Shown here: positions 36,130 to 48,227 of the stretch, piece after piece
Position numbering within the stretch: position 1 is the first letter of the stretch
Layout: each line of letters begins with the position of its first letter
NCBI GenBank assembly: GCA_030844895.1
Contig: CM061234.1
Span: 11,156,043-11,220,042, forward strand
Reading direction: 5' to 3'
DNA length: 64,000 bases
Source: Ambrosia x helenae
Taxonomy: Eukaryota; Streptophyta; Magnoliopsida; Asterales; Asteraceae
Translations under genes and position numbers: made by a program
The notes under the pieces: model-generated
What the model was told of the DNA's origin: nothing
Seen by the model: only the letters and a program-made list of their open reading frames with translations
The model's database searches: none

Positions 36130-36451
36130 AGCATTCACATCCCCTTCACCAAATCTCATCCATCAAATTACACTAAAAATCACTACTTCACCCCTAAATC
36201 TTCTCTCTCCTAATTAAAATAATAATATTTTTTCATACTTTTATCATTACATTTTCTCTCTCCTCACTCACAACTACTTATAAAAATATTAAAATATATA
36301 TAGGGGTGAACAATAGTTTTTCATATTTAGGGTGAAACGGTGCTTCCACCAAATATTTTCTCCCTCCTCCACTCACAACCACTTACACTCACCCCATATA
36401 ATTTGGTGAACACACTCCCATACATTTAATGGATGGGATGCTAGTGCTCTT
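36125..36451. mobile_element. second MITE of the same family, adjacent
   Basis: It starts CTTAGAGCATTCACATCCCC and ends GGATGCTAGTGCTCTTA, an imperfect inverted repeat. It shares about five bases with the end of the previous element. Confidence 0.6.
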
Positions 36452-36489
36452 ACACATGACATATCACTTTTCCTTTTTTTTTATTATAA

Positions 36490-38181
36490 CTACGGGTATC
36501 GGTAGACGCGTGTTGCGCGTGCGTAAATCAGTTTTTTGGTCATCCGTTGACAAAGCAGTGTGTTTAATTTTTTGGTTACACGTTGACAAAAGTAGTGGGT
36601 TTAAACACATGACATGAGAGGATTCTTCCTCATCGCTAGTTAACCACAGCGGCTCTGACTTTTAATTTCAATCGAAAAACACATTAACAATGTTCTCGTG
36701 GCCTGTTGGTTTCATTTTTACCAGTTGCTATTTTGTAGCCATTTCGGTTGCCAAGACAAAACAGACAAGAGTAATTGTGTCCACACTTTGTCATTATCGC
36801 CGAAAAGCTACATTAAGGTTAGATAATGCTCACAAATAGAGATATCAAGGACCAACGCACAAGGCACTAAAAAGCCATTTAGTGAAAAATCAATCAAACA
36901 GCCTAAAAGCCAAAGAAAATGGAATACAAAAATTATAGTATGTATTAAATATACGACAATTCTACAGTAACCAGTTTTGATAGGATGTTTGTGACGGCAG
37001 GCAATGGTTATTGGATGCTGATTATTGGACCTGTTTGGAGTATTGGTGAGATTGGCCATTATTGGGACATTACTGATTTAGGCCCAACAAGGAATGATTG
37101 GTCTGGTTGATTTAAATGGGTTGCTTGTATGTTATGTCCCAAGATTAGGTAACTTGTAATTTTTGTATGGTTAGTTAAATAGTGTGCTTCTCCACCGCGC
37201 TTTGCGTTAACATGTACACACAACAGGCCAACTAACACCTAGTTCAATTTATGTTTATGCTTTGGAAATGTTTGTTTGCATATTTCAAGAACACATGAGC
37301 TTTTGGTTTTATGCAAAAAAAAAAAAAAAATGTGTAGGACAGGGATCACGTGTGGCCTACCTAACAGGCGACAACCACCTTTCACAACAACCATCACCAC
37401 TACCCCACCACCCACCATCGCCAATAGCCAACACCATCATCCACCCCCACAACAGAACCACGGACCACCGCATGTCCCTATCGCGTTCTAATACGGTGGA
37501 ATAAGGGGATGATTATACCGAAACGATCAACGCCGGCAGCCAGCCAGCAACATCGCCTGTCGCACAACGTTCGAAGGCGGTGGAAGGTGGGCAGAGGCAG
37601 ACTGTGCCAAGTAAAAAGCGGCCATGGCGGCAGCGTAAGGCGGTGACGGCGGCGGATGCGGTGACAGCAGTTCTAGAGAGAGTCAGATGAGGAAAGAGAT
37701 GCACAAATGAATGTATGTAGGGTTTTATATAGGGCAACAAATGACAGTAATACCCCTAAACAGCAAGCAAACATCTAAAATGCCAGTCACCAAAACCCCT
37801 CAAGGTCACACAATTTACAAGAATGACACAAAGCACTATTCCCAGCCATGAGAGGTAGTACGCCTGGAACAAGAAGGTTCGTCGTACAATTTCTTGTCGC
37901 ACAACATTCGAAGGTGATGGAAGGTGGGCAAAGGCGGACTGTGCCAAGTAAAAAGCAGCCATGGCGGCGGCGTAAGGCGGTGACGGCAGTTCTAAAGAGA
38001 GTCAGATGAGGAAAGAGATGCACAAATGAATGTGTGTAGGGTTTTATATAAGACAACAAATGACAGTAATACCCCTAAACAACAAGCAAACATCTAAAAT
38101 GCCAGTCACCAAAACCCCTCAAGGTCACACAGTTTACAAGAATGACACAAAACACTATTCTAGCCATGAGAATTTAATAGA
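36490..38181 (-). mobile_element. Helitron-like element carrying a duplicated promoter/first exon
   Basis: On the - strand the 5' end is A|TCTATTAAATTCTCATGG (38181). The 3' end has hairpin ACGCG-CAACA-CGCGT near 36504-36518, then CCCGTAG|T (36490-36493), a GTAG in place of the usual CTAG. The body holds a 337-bp tandem duplication of a promoter-like sequence with start codon. The atypical terminal tetranucleotide lowers confidence. Confidence 0.5.
37559..38170 (-). pseudogene. tandemly duplicated promoter plus first exon of an unidentified gene
   Basis: Two copies, period 337 (GTCGCACAAC at 37559 and 37896), each read on the - strand as TATATAAAACCCTA (TATA box plus telo-box, 37721-37731 and 38041-38051), a C/T-rich leader and, about 100 bp on, an ATG (37625 and 37962). 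Both begin MAAFYLAQSA and continue HLP(P/S)PSNVVRQ. Copy 1 soon diverges; copy 2 stays open for 68 codons by reading into the neighbouring copy. I do not recognise the protein. The telo-box suggests a growth-linked housekeeping gene. No further exons follow, so this looks like captured 5' sequence that was then duplicated. Confidence 0.6.
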
Positions 38182-38205
38182 TATGTAATAATCAATTTAA
38201 CGCTT

Positions 38206-39506
38206 TGTAACACCCCAACCGATGGCGGAAACATCGAGTGTCACGTAGTGATGATTGTTCAATAGCTCATGGCACTAAATGGAAGTTGAATATTACTAAA
38301 CAATTTACAATTTGTCATACAATTTAATAATTACATCTACTTGATTTACATAAACTAGATCCAAAGCTCCTATGTGATCCAAGACTTGTACAACTTCCAA
38401 AAGCACGTAAAAACCTGAAACATGTTGAGTTGGAAAGATGGGGGGTCAACTATAAATAGTTGGTGAGAATACATAGGTTTTGCATATAATTGAAAACAAT
38501 ATGTTGTATAGCAATCATGATTGAAGTATAATAATGAGTAATAATAGAATATGACTCTGACATGTAACAATGCGTCTTTTGTACAATCAAACCTTGTGTC
38601 GACTGAGACCTAACTCGCAAGTTAGTAAAAGTGTAACTGTTATCGATCATCCCTGAATTTATGCGGGGGGATGGGTTTGTCAGACCTATAGCGCTATAAT
38701 GTAAACAGACAGCTTGATCAATGTTAATGATTGTACTGTGTCTTTTTGTTACAGTCAAATGATAGAATGAGTAAATGATGGTGTATAAAATGTTTATAAT
38801 TGAATCACAAGTTTCAACAATGTAAGAATGAGTAAATGAATAGTATATAAAATGTTTAAACATGTTTAATAGACTATAGAAGAAAGGTATGAGGGAAAGT
38901 TTAATCGGATTGAAACAATCGATTTAGAGGTGCCCAGTGTAATGGGTCATAGGTGGGTTTTTATACTAGTTTTGGATTCAATTAGCCATTAAAATTGGTC
39001 AACACCATAAAGTAAGGTTTTATGATGAATTGACTATTTGACTAGGACTTTGACTGTTTGACTAAGACTTTGACTAGGACTTTGACCAGGACTTTGACTA
39101 GGACTTTGACTCGGACTTTGACTAGGACTTTGACTATTTGACTAAGACTTTGACCAGGACTTTGACCAGGACTTTGACTATTTGAATGTCTTCGCAGACC
39201 GCGAGAACTAAAAAAACTCAAATTTTCTAATTTAATCAATTTTAAGTTTCGGACTTGTTTCCTTCGGTTTCTAAATTGTTTTAGGACCGAAAATTAAGGG
39301 TTTTGAGTATCAAGGTCTAAAACATACGTGCTTGGGTGTAGATGTGAGTATAAAACGTGCTATACTTTTACTTATAAAAATTATAAGTTTTATTAAATTG
39401 TGACTTTTGGTCCTATTAAAATAGGAGGGTTAAAAATGAAAATTTTGAAATAGTTGAGGGACCAATTATGCACATTTATGAAAAGTGAAGGGTGCAGGTT
39501 GTCACA
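38206..39506 (-). repeat. 3' LTR (left copy), 1301 bp
   Basis: On the - strand begins TGTGACAACCTGCACC and ends GGTTGGGGTGTTACA. It lacks about 190-215 bp present in the other LTR at 42331-42546. It carries the TTGAC array (39029-39180). Confidence 0.9.
39029..39180. promoter_or_regulatory. 14 tandem TTGAC(C/T) W-box-like motifs in the LTR U3
   Basis: A 12-bp unit of the form GGACTTTGACTA repeats with small changes, giving 14 TTGAC followed by C or T. That is the W-box core bound by WRKY transcription factors. In the element's own orientation it lies about 330-480 bp from the LTR start, thus in U3. The other LTR has a shorter version at about 42712-42843. Regulation by WRKY factors is inference from motif only. 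Confidence 0.6.
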
Positions 39507-39520
39507 GTCTCCCCTACTTT
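39507..39520 (-). other. polypurine tract
   Basis: AAAGTAGGGGAGAC on the - strand, directly before the 3' LTR; the expected plus-strand primer site. Confidence 0.8.
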
Positions 39521-39889
39521 AGAAAATTTCGACCCGAAATTATTAAAAACACAGGGTTGAGGGTGTTTAGGTAGAAATTAGGGCAGTTGTGGTTTGGGTT
39601 AAGGCACGACATGAATTTGCAAGGAGAATCTAGTAAAACGCTAAACTTTAAGTTTTAGGAATCCTAAAAGAAATGCATAAGTTGATTGACTATATGAAAA
39701 CCAAATGAACTATCAAAACCTTATTAGAATTTCACACTACCTTAACGTACCTGTAAATTCATGATTACGTTTCGGACCGCAATCACCAATTTACCTTACA
39801 TTAGGGTTTTGTGTCCTTCTATAACTCTACACACACATGTAAAAATAACCTTGTGATTGAATCTTTTAATGTACAATGTATCCAAAAAT

Positions 39890-40110
39890 AAGTCCAACTG
39901 TTGAGCAGGAAAAAGACCTCTACCAGTCGGTGAGTAAGAACCTCTGCCGATTGTTGAGCAGGTGCGATAGCCTCTACCAGTCGTTGAGCAGGTTGTAGGG
40001 CCTCTACCGACTATTGAGCAGGCATGACGACCTCTACCAATCGTTGAGTAGGTTATTTAGTACTCTACTAACTGTTGAGCAAGTACTTCATCTTCTACCA
40101 GTTGTTTGAT
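39890..40110. repeat. ~36-bp tandem repeats in the element interior
   Basis: About six or seven copies of a unit containing TTGAGCAGG and CCTCTACC, e.g. CCTCTACCAGTCGTTGAGCAGG, with variable spacers. Non-coding. Confidence 0.7.
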
Positions 40111-41650
40111 TAAGTGTACCAACTATTTCACACATAAATTGCAAACTGATAATATGTACATGTAAGCAAGTTCGTAAATGCATCAAGTATCAAGTATAGC
40201 ATGCGAGTTGTAATAGAGTTGCCCTATACAAGGTTAATGACCCTAGGTGTGTCTATAGCAAATAGTTTATGTTCCATGCTTTTAAGTATCATGAATAATC
40301 AAATGTTCAAGTAGATAAACAAATCCTCATGTATAAGGAACAATCAAGTTTTCGATGGTTTGGTTGTCATAGGGATCAAGTTCATGTAAAGAATATGAAT
40401 TTAGTTCTTGAGAGGGTGATGAGGAACTCGAAGTATCATCAAGGTTATGAAAGATGGTGATCGTGAAGGTAGTTAATAAAAGGTTTATTTTATAGGTTCT
40501 TGAAGTGGCACAAGTGAGGAGATTATGTAGCAGTGTAAATCATGAGGTTTAAATCAAAGGTTAGAATCAAGTGTATGAGAAAACATGATTGTGATAAATA
40601 CCAAAAATTGTAAAAGTTCGAATAAGTTAAAAATAAGTAGTTGTCAATGGGGTATTTGGAGGCTAAATATTGTTTCTATGGATGGGAAGCTTTTAATTTC
40701 AAAGTTGGTTTTGTACATAAAGCAAAGGTCGTTAAATAGTACAAACTAAGTGAGCTTTGATTAATATATTTCAGTTAGTTGGCGATTTTAAACATGACAT
40801 TAGGTTTTATAGATCAAGGTGACATTATATCGAAAATCCTTTGTTATGCTAATGAATGAACATTTGAATTTAGAAATTAAGTTTGAGGACATCTTTTGAC
40901 AAAAATATGTATTTTCCATAGTTTATGAAAATGTGACAATATTAAGAAATCTTTTAGTGTTTTGCTAGGGTTATGAGGTTATAGTTTATGCCAAGAAAAA
41001 AATATGTAACATGTTTGAAAAAGGCAATAATGTGGCTTCGGTAAGGTGTTTAATCAAACATGAGGCTAAGATGGTAAGATGAAGTGTGATTGTGAAATCC
41101 ATATATGATTATGGAATGGGATTGATTTAATCTGTAAAATTTTGAGATTTTAGAGCTTAGTTTTAAGGAAAGTGAGTGTAATCATTTATTCATTAATTAA
41201 AACGAATAAACGAAAACGTTGACTTATCAAAGCTTCTAGATTCTAATAACATAGTGAAGACATGCTTTAGCCTATAAGTGAACACTCATCCCGAGAATTC
41301 CCAGGTAGGCATCCGGGTCCCTCGTCTGATTGGGATTTATGCGCAATGCCAGTCCTAGACTATAAACTCTGAATACAGGCGTTCACCCTTCCAGATTGCA
41401 CGTGTTCGTTATTAGAATATAGAGCTTTGATGAGATTAACAAGGCAGTTCAAGTTAGGACCTCAGGGTCTTGTCCAATTAGTCTAAGGGTAAATCCAGTG
41501 ATGGAGAGCAATCATCTTGTAGGAATAAGAAGTAGGATAGAGATAGAGAATAGAAACAAGTAGGGTTGCAAGTAAAAGGAGCAAGTACTGTTTAAAATCC
41601 TAAGGTTATAGACTAGATTATTTTTCTAATAACCTAATTCCCTATAACCA
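40111..41650. other. LTR-element interior, non-coding
   Basis: No open frame above background on either strand and no polyprotein motifs. It has the character of a LARD interior. Confidence 0.7.
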
Positions 41651-41652
41651 TG

Positions 41653-41664
41653 GCTCTGATACCA
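41653..41664 (-). other. primer-binding site (initiator tRNA-Met type)
   Basis: TGGTATCAGAGC on the - strand, three bases inside the 5' LTR. This is the common plant LTR-element primer site and fixes the element's orientation. Confidence 0.85.
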
Positions 41665-41667
41665 ATC

Positions 41668-43161
41668 TGTAACACCCCAACCGATGGCGGAAACATCGAG
41701 GTGTCACGTAGTGATGATTGTTCAATAGCTTATGGTACTAAATGGAAGTTGAATATTACTAAACAATTTACAATTTGTCATACAATTTAATAATTACATC
41801 TACTTGATTTATATAAACTAGATCTAAAGCTCCTATATGATCCAAGACTTGTACAACTTCCAAAAGCACGTAAAAACCTGAAACATGTTGAGTTGGAAAG
41901 ATGGGGGGGTCAACTATAAATAGTTGGTGAGAATACATAGGTTTTGCATATAATTGAAAACAATATGTTGTATAGCAATCATGATTGAAGTATAATAATG
42001 AGTAATGATAGAATATGAGTCTGACATGTAATAATGCGTCTTTTGTACAATCAAACCTTGTGTCGACTAAGACCTAACTCGCAAGTTAGTAAAAGTGTAA
42101 CTGCTTTTGATCATCCCTGAATTTATGTGGGGGGATGGGTTTGTCAGACCTATAGCGCTATAATCTAAACAGGCGGCTTGATCAATGTTAATGATTGTAC
42201 TGTGTCTTTTTGTTACAGTCAAATGATAGAATGAGTAAATGATGGTGTATAAAATGTTTATAATTGAATCACAAGTTTCAACAATGTAAGAATGAGTAAA
42301 TGATAGTATATAAAATGTTTAAACATGTTTCACCCCAAAATGTAAAACAGAATAAGGGCCTATGTAAACTCACATTCGTTAAGCTGAATTATCCTCTAAG
42401 CGTTGTGAATGTATGTGAGGCGAATCCCAAAGACTCAACAACGTAGCTAGTCCAATTTGAAGAAATAAAAAAACGAAAAAGAAAGAATATCAAGCTTCCA
42501 ATTTGCCAATTACAAGAGCTTATAATCAAAGCTTCAATTGTAGAAGTAATAGACTATAGAAGAAGGTATGAGGGAAAGTTTAATTGGATTGAAACAATCG
42601 ATTTAGAGGTGCCCATTGTAATAGGTCATAGGTGGGTTTTTATATTAGTTGTGGATTTAATTAGCCATTAAAATTGGTCAACACCATAAAGTAAGGTTTT
42701 ATTATGAATTGACTATTTGACTAGGACTTTGACTCTTTGACTAAGACTTTGACTAGGACTTTGACCAGGACTTTGACTATGACTTTGACTAGGACTTTGA
42801 CTGTTTGACTAAGACTTTGACCAGGACTTTGACTATTTGACTGTCTTCGCAGACCGCGAGAACCAAAAAAAATCAAGTTTTCTAATTTAATCAATTTTAA
42901 GTTCCGGACTTGTTTCCTTCGGTTTCTAAATTGTTTTAGGACCGAAAATTAAGGGTTTTGAGTATCAAGGTCTGAAACATACGTGCTGGGGTGTAGATGT
43001 GAGTATAAAACGTGCAATACTTTTACTTATAAAAATTATAAGTTTTATTAAATTTTGACTTTTGGTCCTATTAAAATAGGAGGGTTAAAAATGAAAATTT
43101 TGAAATAGTTGAGGGACCAATTATGTACATTTATGAAAAGTGAAGGGTGCAGGTTGTCACG
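41668..43161 (-). repeat. 5' LTR (right copy), 1494 bp
   Basis: Highly similar to the left LTR except for the extra block 42331-42546. Its outer terminal base on the - strand is C (CGTGACAACC) where the other copy has T, so the canonical TG start has been lost by a point change. Confidence 0.85.
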
Positions 43162-43166
43162 CGCTT

Positions 43167-43640
43167 CATCTGAATTTTTAATAATTTGTATTAGTAGATT
43201 TTTTCATAAAACGAGCTACACGTTTATTTTATTTTTTTCTGAACATTCTAATATATTTATGGATGTAATGATTGAACAGTAATTAGTGGCGTTTTGTAAT
43301 TCCCGAATTTTACAATGGGTATTTTGGGCATTTGGGATGGCTGGACAGTAATTATGAATTCTTTGGAGGGTAATTTGGTCATTTACCAAAGCTATTTAAT
43401 CTCTCTTTCTCTCTAACCTATTGCACTCGGTACATTATCTCTCTACCCTATTTTATCACCACCTCTCTGTGTATCTCTCTAACCAATGTCTCTCTTTTTG
43501 TACTAATAGCCTCTGCACGTCGATGTTTTGGTTCATCCGACGCAAGATTTTTGTGTTGGTTGAAGTTGAGGTTGTGACGTTGATTTGTTGTGTTATTTTC
43601 TTTGAATCGTTAATAGGTATGTGTTTTTATTGTTGTTTTG
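43167..43640. other. intergenic, no gene seen
   Basis: AT-rich; a CTCTCTTTCTCTCTAACC-type pyrimidine stretch at 43401-43500 resembles a 5' leader, but no coding exon can be attached to it. Confidence 0.4.
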
Positions 43641-44400
43641 TTTTAAGGTAGTTGTTTTATGTCGTCCTTGGGTGTTGTGTTATTGTGTTTTGTATTGGGT
43701 AATCAGACAGTGATGTGTATTGTTGTTTGATTTGAATCTTCTGTTTGTGGGTCTAGTTAGGCGGGTTGTTGTTTTGTTTTGGATTTGTGGGTGTGTGGTG
43801 GATGGGGATGGTGGGGTCATTCACACGTCGTCGATGGCCTTATGTGGTCGCCTTGGGGGCGTTTTGTGGTTATCATGATGTTATGGTATGTCGTAGATAA
43901 TGTCATTGTAGGTGTGTGTTGTGGTGTTGTAATCAGTGGTGGATGGTACGGTTGGGTCAGGTCGTCTGAGGTGGTGACGGTTGGGTCATGAGCGCTGTGT
44001 TTTTTTGTTGTTTTTGACACGGCTAAAACTAGGTGTGTTGATGTTTGGTGTGATGTTGTGTTGTGAAGTTGTGGTTGTGTGGTAGATGATGATGATGTGG
44101 TCACTCACACACCGTCGATGGTCCTTTTTGGTCGCTTTGGGTGGTGTCTTGGTGCTTGATCTGATTTTGTGATGTGGTCTATCAGGCCACCTTAGGTAGC
44201 GTGTGGACACTGTTGGTGTATGCGGTTATGTTATGGTGGCATCTACACATGCTATCGGTGGTATTTAGAGGCCTCTTTTGATGGCGTGTTGTTGATTGTT
44301 GTAATGTTGTTATGTGTGGTGAATTGTTGTTGTTGGTGGTGGTGTTTGCCCTATGTTGTTGTTGTGAATATGTTTTTCTGTTTTTTTTTAATGCAGCCAA
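43640..44400. other. G+T-rich strand-asymmetric block
   Basis: The + strand is strongly enriched in G and T (GTTGTTG, GTGGTGG, TGTTGTG). Long frames here on either strand reflect this composition; their proteins are Thr/His/Ser-rich low complexity. Internal partial duplication: TCACACxxxGTCGATGG appears near 43820 and 44103. Confidence 0.5.
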
Positions 44401-46727
44401 AAACACGCGCTGACTGTTTTATCTACACCTCTTCCTCCTTGTAACAAAGGGACAAAGAGGATGATACTCAACTAAAGACAACATTTGACAACTCACATAA
44501 CATTTAACCATCACTATCACCAAGATTTATCCACACCTCCTCCTCTTTGTCTTATGTTCGGTCGAAGATACACAAGAGCACATGGATCTTGTGCAAGTTG
44601 TCAATTATACGAATTTTAACACCAAAACAAAGCATGACACACAACCTATACAAGTAAAACCTTCCTAAGATACAAGATCAAGTATCCATCGGCTTGAATC
44701 AAGGAGGAATGCATGCCATTATATGTCCACTTCTTGCACTAACTAGTGAATGAAGATTATGATCAATGCCCCAACCAAGATGGAAGACTCTTCCTCTTTA
44801 TCCATTTGTCTTCACCATGATCGGCCCTATATATAGAACCCATGATCACCCTCATTTTCACACACAAACACTCCTTTCTTCCTTTATTAGTTCTCGGCCG
44901 ATCACCACCTCTCAAATACCTTAACCAATCTTCATTACAAGCCACAATACTCAAGAGTTGGGAGCTCACTTAGGAAGCCGAAGGAACAAGCAATCGATCA
45001 CCTCTTTGCATCGACTGGGTACCTTATCAAACTCATCATCCTCATTAGTTATAACTTAATAACAATCGGCCCTCTTGTTTACCCGACCCTCAACCCCTAC
45101 ACACCAAGTAATTGGCCCTATAACACACATAGGTCAATGATTTTAAATGACATTATCTTGTTAGGAATCATGGGTATCGATTACAAACATACACATGTAT
45201 ACTTATACATAGTTGCTTATGTACATGCCACACATATATGTGACACAAATCAACTTAGGGGATGCACACGCACCATGTTTAAGGTTTTATAACAACATAT
45301 GGCCTTGATAATTTATCATGGGATCGATTTTAAATCAAAACATACATTTATATATATACTCGGCACTTCACTACATTTTGAGGACCAATATACACGATTT
45401 CATCGAAAACACACCAGCACACACTTGTAAACATTCAATTGTATATTGATGAACACGGGCAAGTTGTTTTGGATACACTAAACAATCGGGGTTGAGGCCA
45501 ATATCATTGAAAGATTTCGGCTACACCATAATAACATGTGTTAAGAAAGCCATAACGTATGTTAGTACTATCTTTTGATATTAAAAGGCATGAACATATG
45601 TTAAAACACTCGTTTTGCTATAAAAACAACCACACGTGTAGATTTGGAACAATTTATAGCCCATGACAACATGTGGGGCCCATTTTGTTCACAATGGATA
45701 CCATTTTACAACAAAACGCTCGGGATTTCTGGAACCACATACTTTGCAAAGTACATGTAAATCGACTAATGATTGTCACGTGTTGAAAACATGGCCCACA
45801 TACACTAACACAAGGGTCCACAATGTCGGGTGAACAACTTGTATGATAAACGACAAGAACGTACAACTTACTATATTATTGACAATCATAGGGTACCGAT
45901 TGTCGGGATAATAGCCATTCTACCTTTCAGCTTTACCAGACCATATCTCTAGTCACTAGGTGAGTTTCACGGCCCCATTTTACATTTTTCCATTTTGGGG
46001 GATAAACATGCTACATTTTCTAGTACATTTCATTTTGTATGTCTTTCTATCGTGACTACCATGTGGAACATGAGACATCTGTTTCATGAGCTCAACAGTC
46101 CTCGTACTTACATTTTCATCGTAACCATTAGCTAACGAAAGCCATGGAACACTTTAATAGATCTATTGGGTTGACACCCCCACTCTTGGTTAGTTGCTCT
46201 AACCAGACACATACAAAAGAGTGTTAGTATTCCACTATACATACGTCGTCTTTATTGTACAATGCGCGAGGCACAACAGTCAAGAGGTTTGGTTATGGGA
46301 CTCGTGGTTTGCACAGTAATCATTCGCTTAGCTAGCCTATGATTGGTCACACACGAATTTCACGAGCACTTTACATAGTACATTAAAACCTGTGAACTCA
46401 TCGACATTATGTTGACAAATCTTTTATGCATGTTTTTCAGGTAACTAATCATGCGAAGCAGAGACTTGAGGGTTGGGTTTGAGCCTACACTCGGTGGTAC
46501 CATCATGGATTTGGTTGTGTTAGTCATATGTTATCTTGGTGTTTGGGTCATGTGATTTCATACAATTTCTTATTTTCAAACAATGTTATGATATTTTAAT
46601 AATTTATGACATCGTGCATCCCTCGATGGTGTCTATTTAATTTAAATATTGTGTATTGCTCGAACCTTGTGCTTGAAAACCTTTCGAATCACATCCCCGT
46701 GTTTCCGCCTTGACGGGATGTGACATT
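44400..46727 (+). other. possible solo LTR or LTR remnant
   Basis: The end at 46700-46724, CCGCCTTGACGGGATGTGACA, resembles the 3' end of the LTR family at 52300-52331. The order of features also matches: a TTTTTCAGGTAACTAATC-like stretch, a T-rich segment, then CCGCC plus terminal TGACA. A TATA-like CCTATATATAGAACCC is at 44825. No TSD pair was found, so the left border is unknown. Confidence 0.35.
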
Positions 46728-48227
46728 GGTAGTTCTAAGTTTTGATATATGGCCCATTGTATAAGACATCAATTGTTTGCTTTTTTCACGTGTGCGCTTA
46801 TTTTTGTGTATGGCTATGATGAGTTTCCGTGTTTGGCAGGAATTTGGATTTGTCTTCAACTTTTCGTGTCGGGTGGAAGACGGTTTTTGTTGTTTTGCAA
46901 CCACTTGCTCACATTATGATTGTAGACTTAAATATGAGGCTGACATTTGTGTTAGATTTAATGTGGCAGGGTTCAAAGATGACACCTTTGTTTGTGGTAT
47001 TGTTTTCTTGACTTTGATCCTACATTGCGTTTTAATTGGTTATTGTGTTTTGCTATTTTTTTCTTAAAATGTGTGTTTTGGCTCTTTGTGCATTTCAAAA
47101 TTTGTTAGGTGGGTGTTGAAAGAATTATGTTTGCTCGATTGTAATGCTTTAAACATTCATTATTTACTTTCATGTTTTACTGGGGCAGTGAGGAAGTTTT
47201 TTCTGAGCCCACTTTTGTCTATGAACAAAAAAAAATCATTATTTCTTTAATATTTTTTTGGTTCTAGACGGGTAATGATGAACACTTTTAGTTTTGCTAT
47301 TTGGGGTTTTCAAGCGACAAACAAGGTAATTTGTATGATTCCGTGGGCTGTCAAATTTTTTTTGCTACTGTTATGTTTTGTGCAGAAAAAAAAACACGCG
47401 CTATGGGTCTGAGCCTTCAATATTATTACGTGTCTTTTGGGCAATGATGATGTTTTTCTGAGCCTTTTTTGTAGCCATCGAAGGAAAAAAAACGTATACC
47501 GCAACGACAATAAATCAGTGTCGTTGTGCAATCGCAAAGAAGTAATGATGAGCTTCAAAGGCTGCAACGACAATAAACCAAGTTGTTCAAGAACTCAAAA
47601 GCAACGACGAGTTTGCTTAAGGTTAGTTTGTTTACTATTTTTTTCGTTATATAGTCTTCTTTTTGCTTTTGTGTGTTTTAATATAGCTCTTGTAAGTGTT
47701 CTTTTGTTATGGATGTTTATAGATTGATGACTCTAATCTAAGTGGGGAATATGAGACGGCTGCATTTTTTGGCTGGATTTGCTTTATCAACTACTGATAC
47801 TTAGAGAACGCACATCTAACAATAGTAACAATCCAATTGGAGCATATGTGATATTTGCACTTAAAGGACTATAATCCGAGTAGAGCATATGTTACCAGCT
47901 TGGTATCTAACTACTCTGAAGACAGAATATTTGTACCCGTATTACATTAAGTGTTGCAGTTTCTATAATTTGGCGGTAATACTAGCTATGATAGTTTATA
48001 GGCGTTCTTAGATTGCATAGCGCGGAACTTGTATTGTGCTAGTGTTCATTTTAGACTTGAGATTGTGTGTATAGAAAACTTTGAATTAACAGATATATGT
48101 AAGCGTTTTTGGTGTTGCATACCATTCTCGAAATTCGATATAAAAATTTCATTTACATGGTTGAATTTGTATTGTATTAGCATTTTGGATGTTTGTGTTA
48201 CATGCGATTCTCGAGTTTCATTATAAA
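46728..48227. other. intergenic, no gene seen
   Basis: T-rich; several short frames (e.g. 46777-47067) contain Cys/Phe-rich peptides without recognisable domains. Confidence 0.4.

Larger units (their letters stand above)
38206..43161 (-). mobile_element. non-autonomous LTR retrotransposon (LARD-like)
   Basis: Two direct LTRs (38206-39506 and 41668-43161) enclose 2.16 kb without any long frame. A 5-bp duplication CGCTT flanks the element (38201-38205 and 43162-43166). On the - strand the right LTR ends GGGGTGTTACA, then GAT, then the primer-binding site TGGTATCAGAGC (initiator tRNA-Met type). A purine tract AAAGTAGGGGAGAC precedes the left LTR. No gag, protease, RT or integrase is visible, so it must depend on a partner element. 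Confidence 0.9.

Noticed and set aside
44400..46727. Complete LTR retrotransposon
   Set aside because: Only one LTR-like 3' end; no TSD, PBS or polyprotein found.
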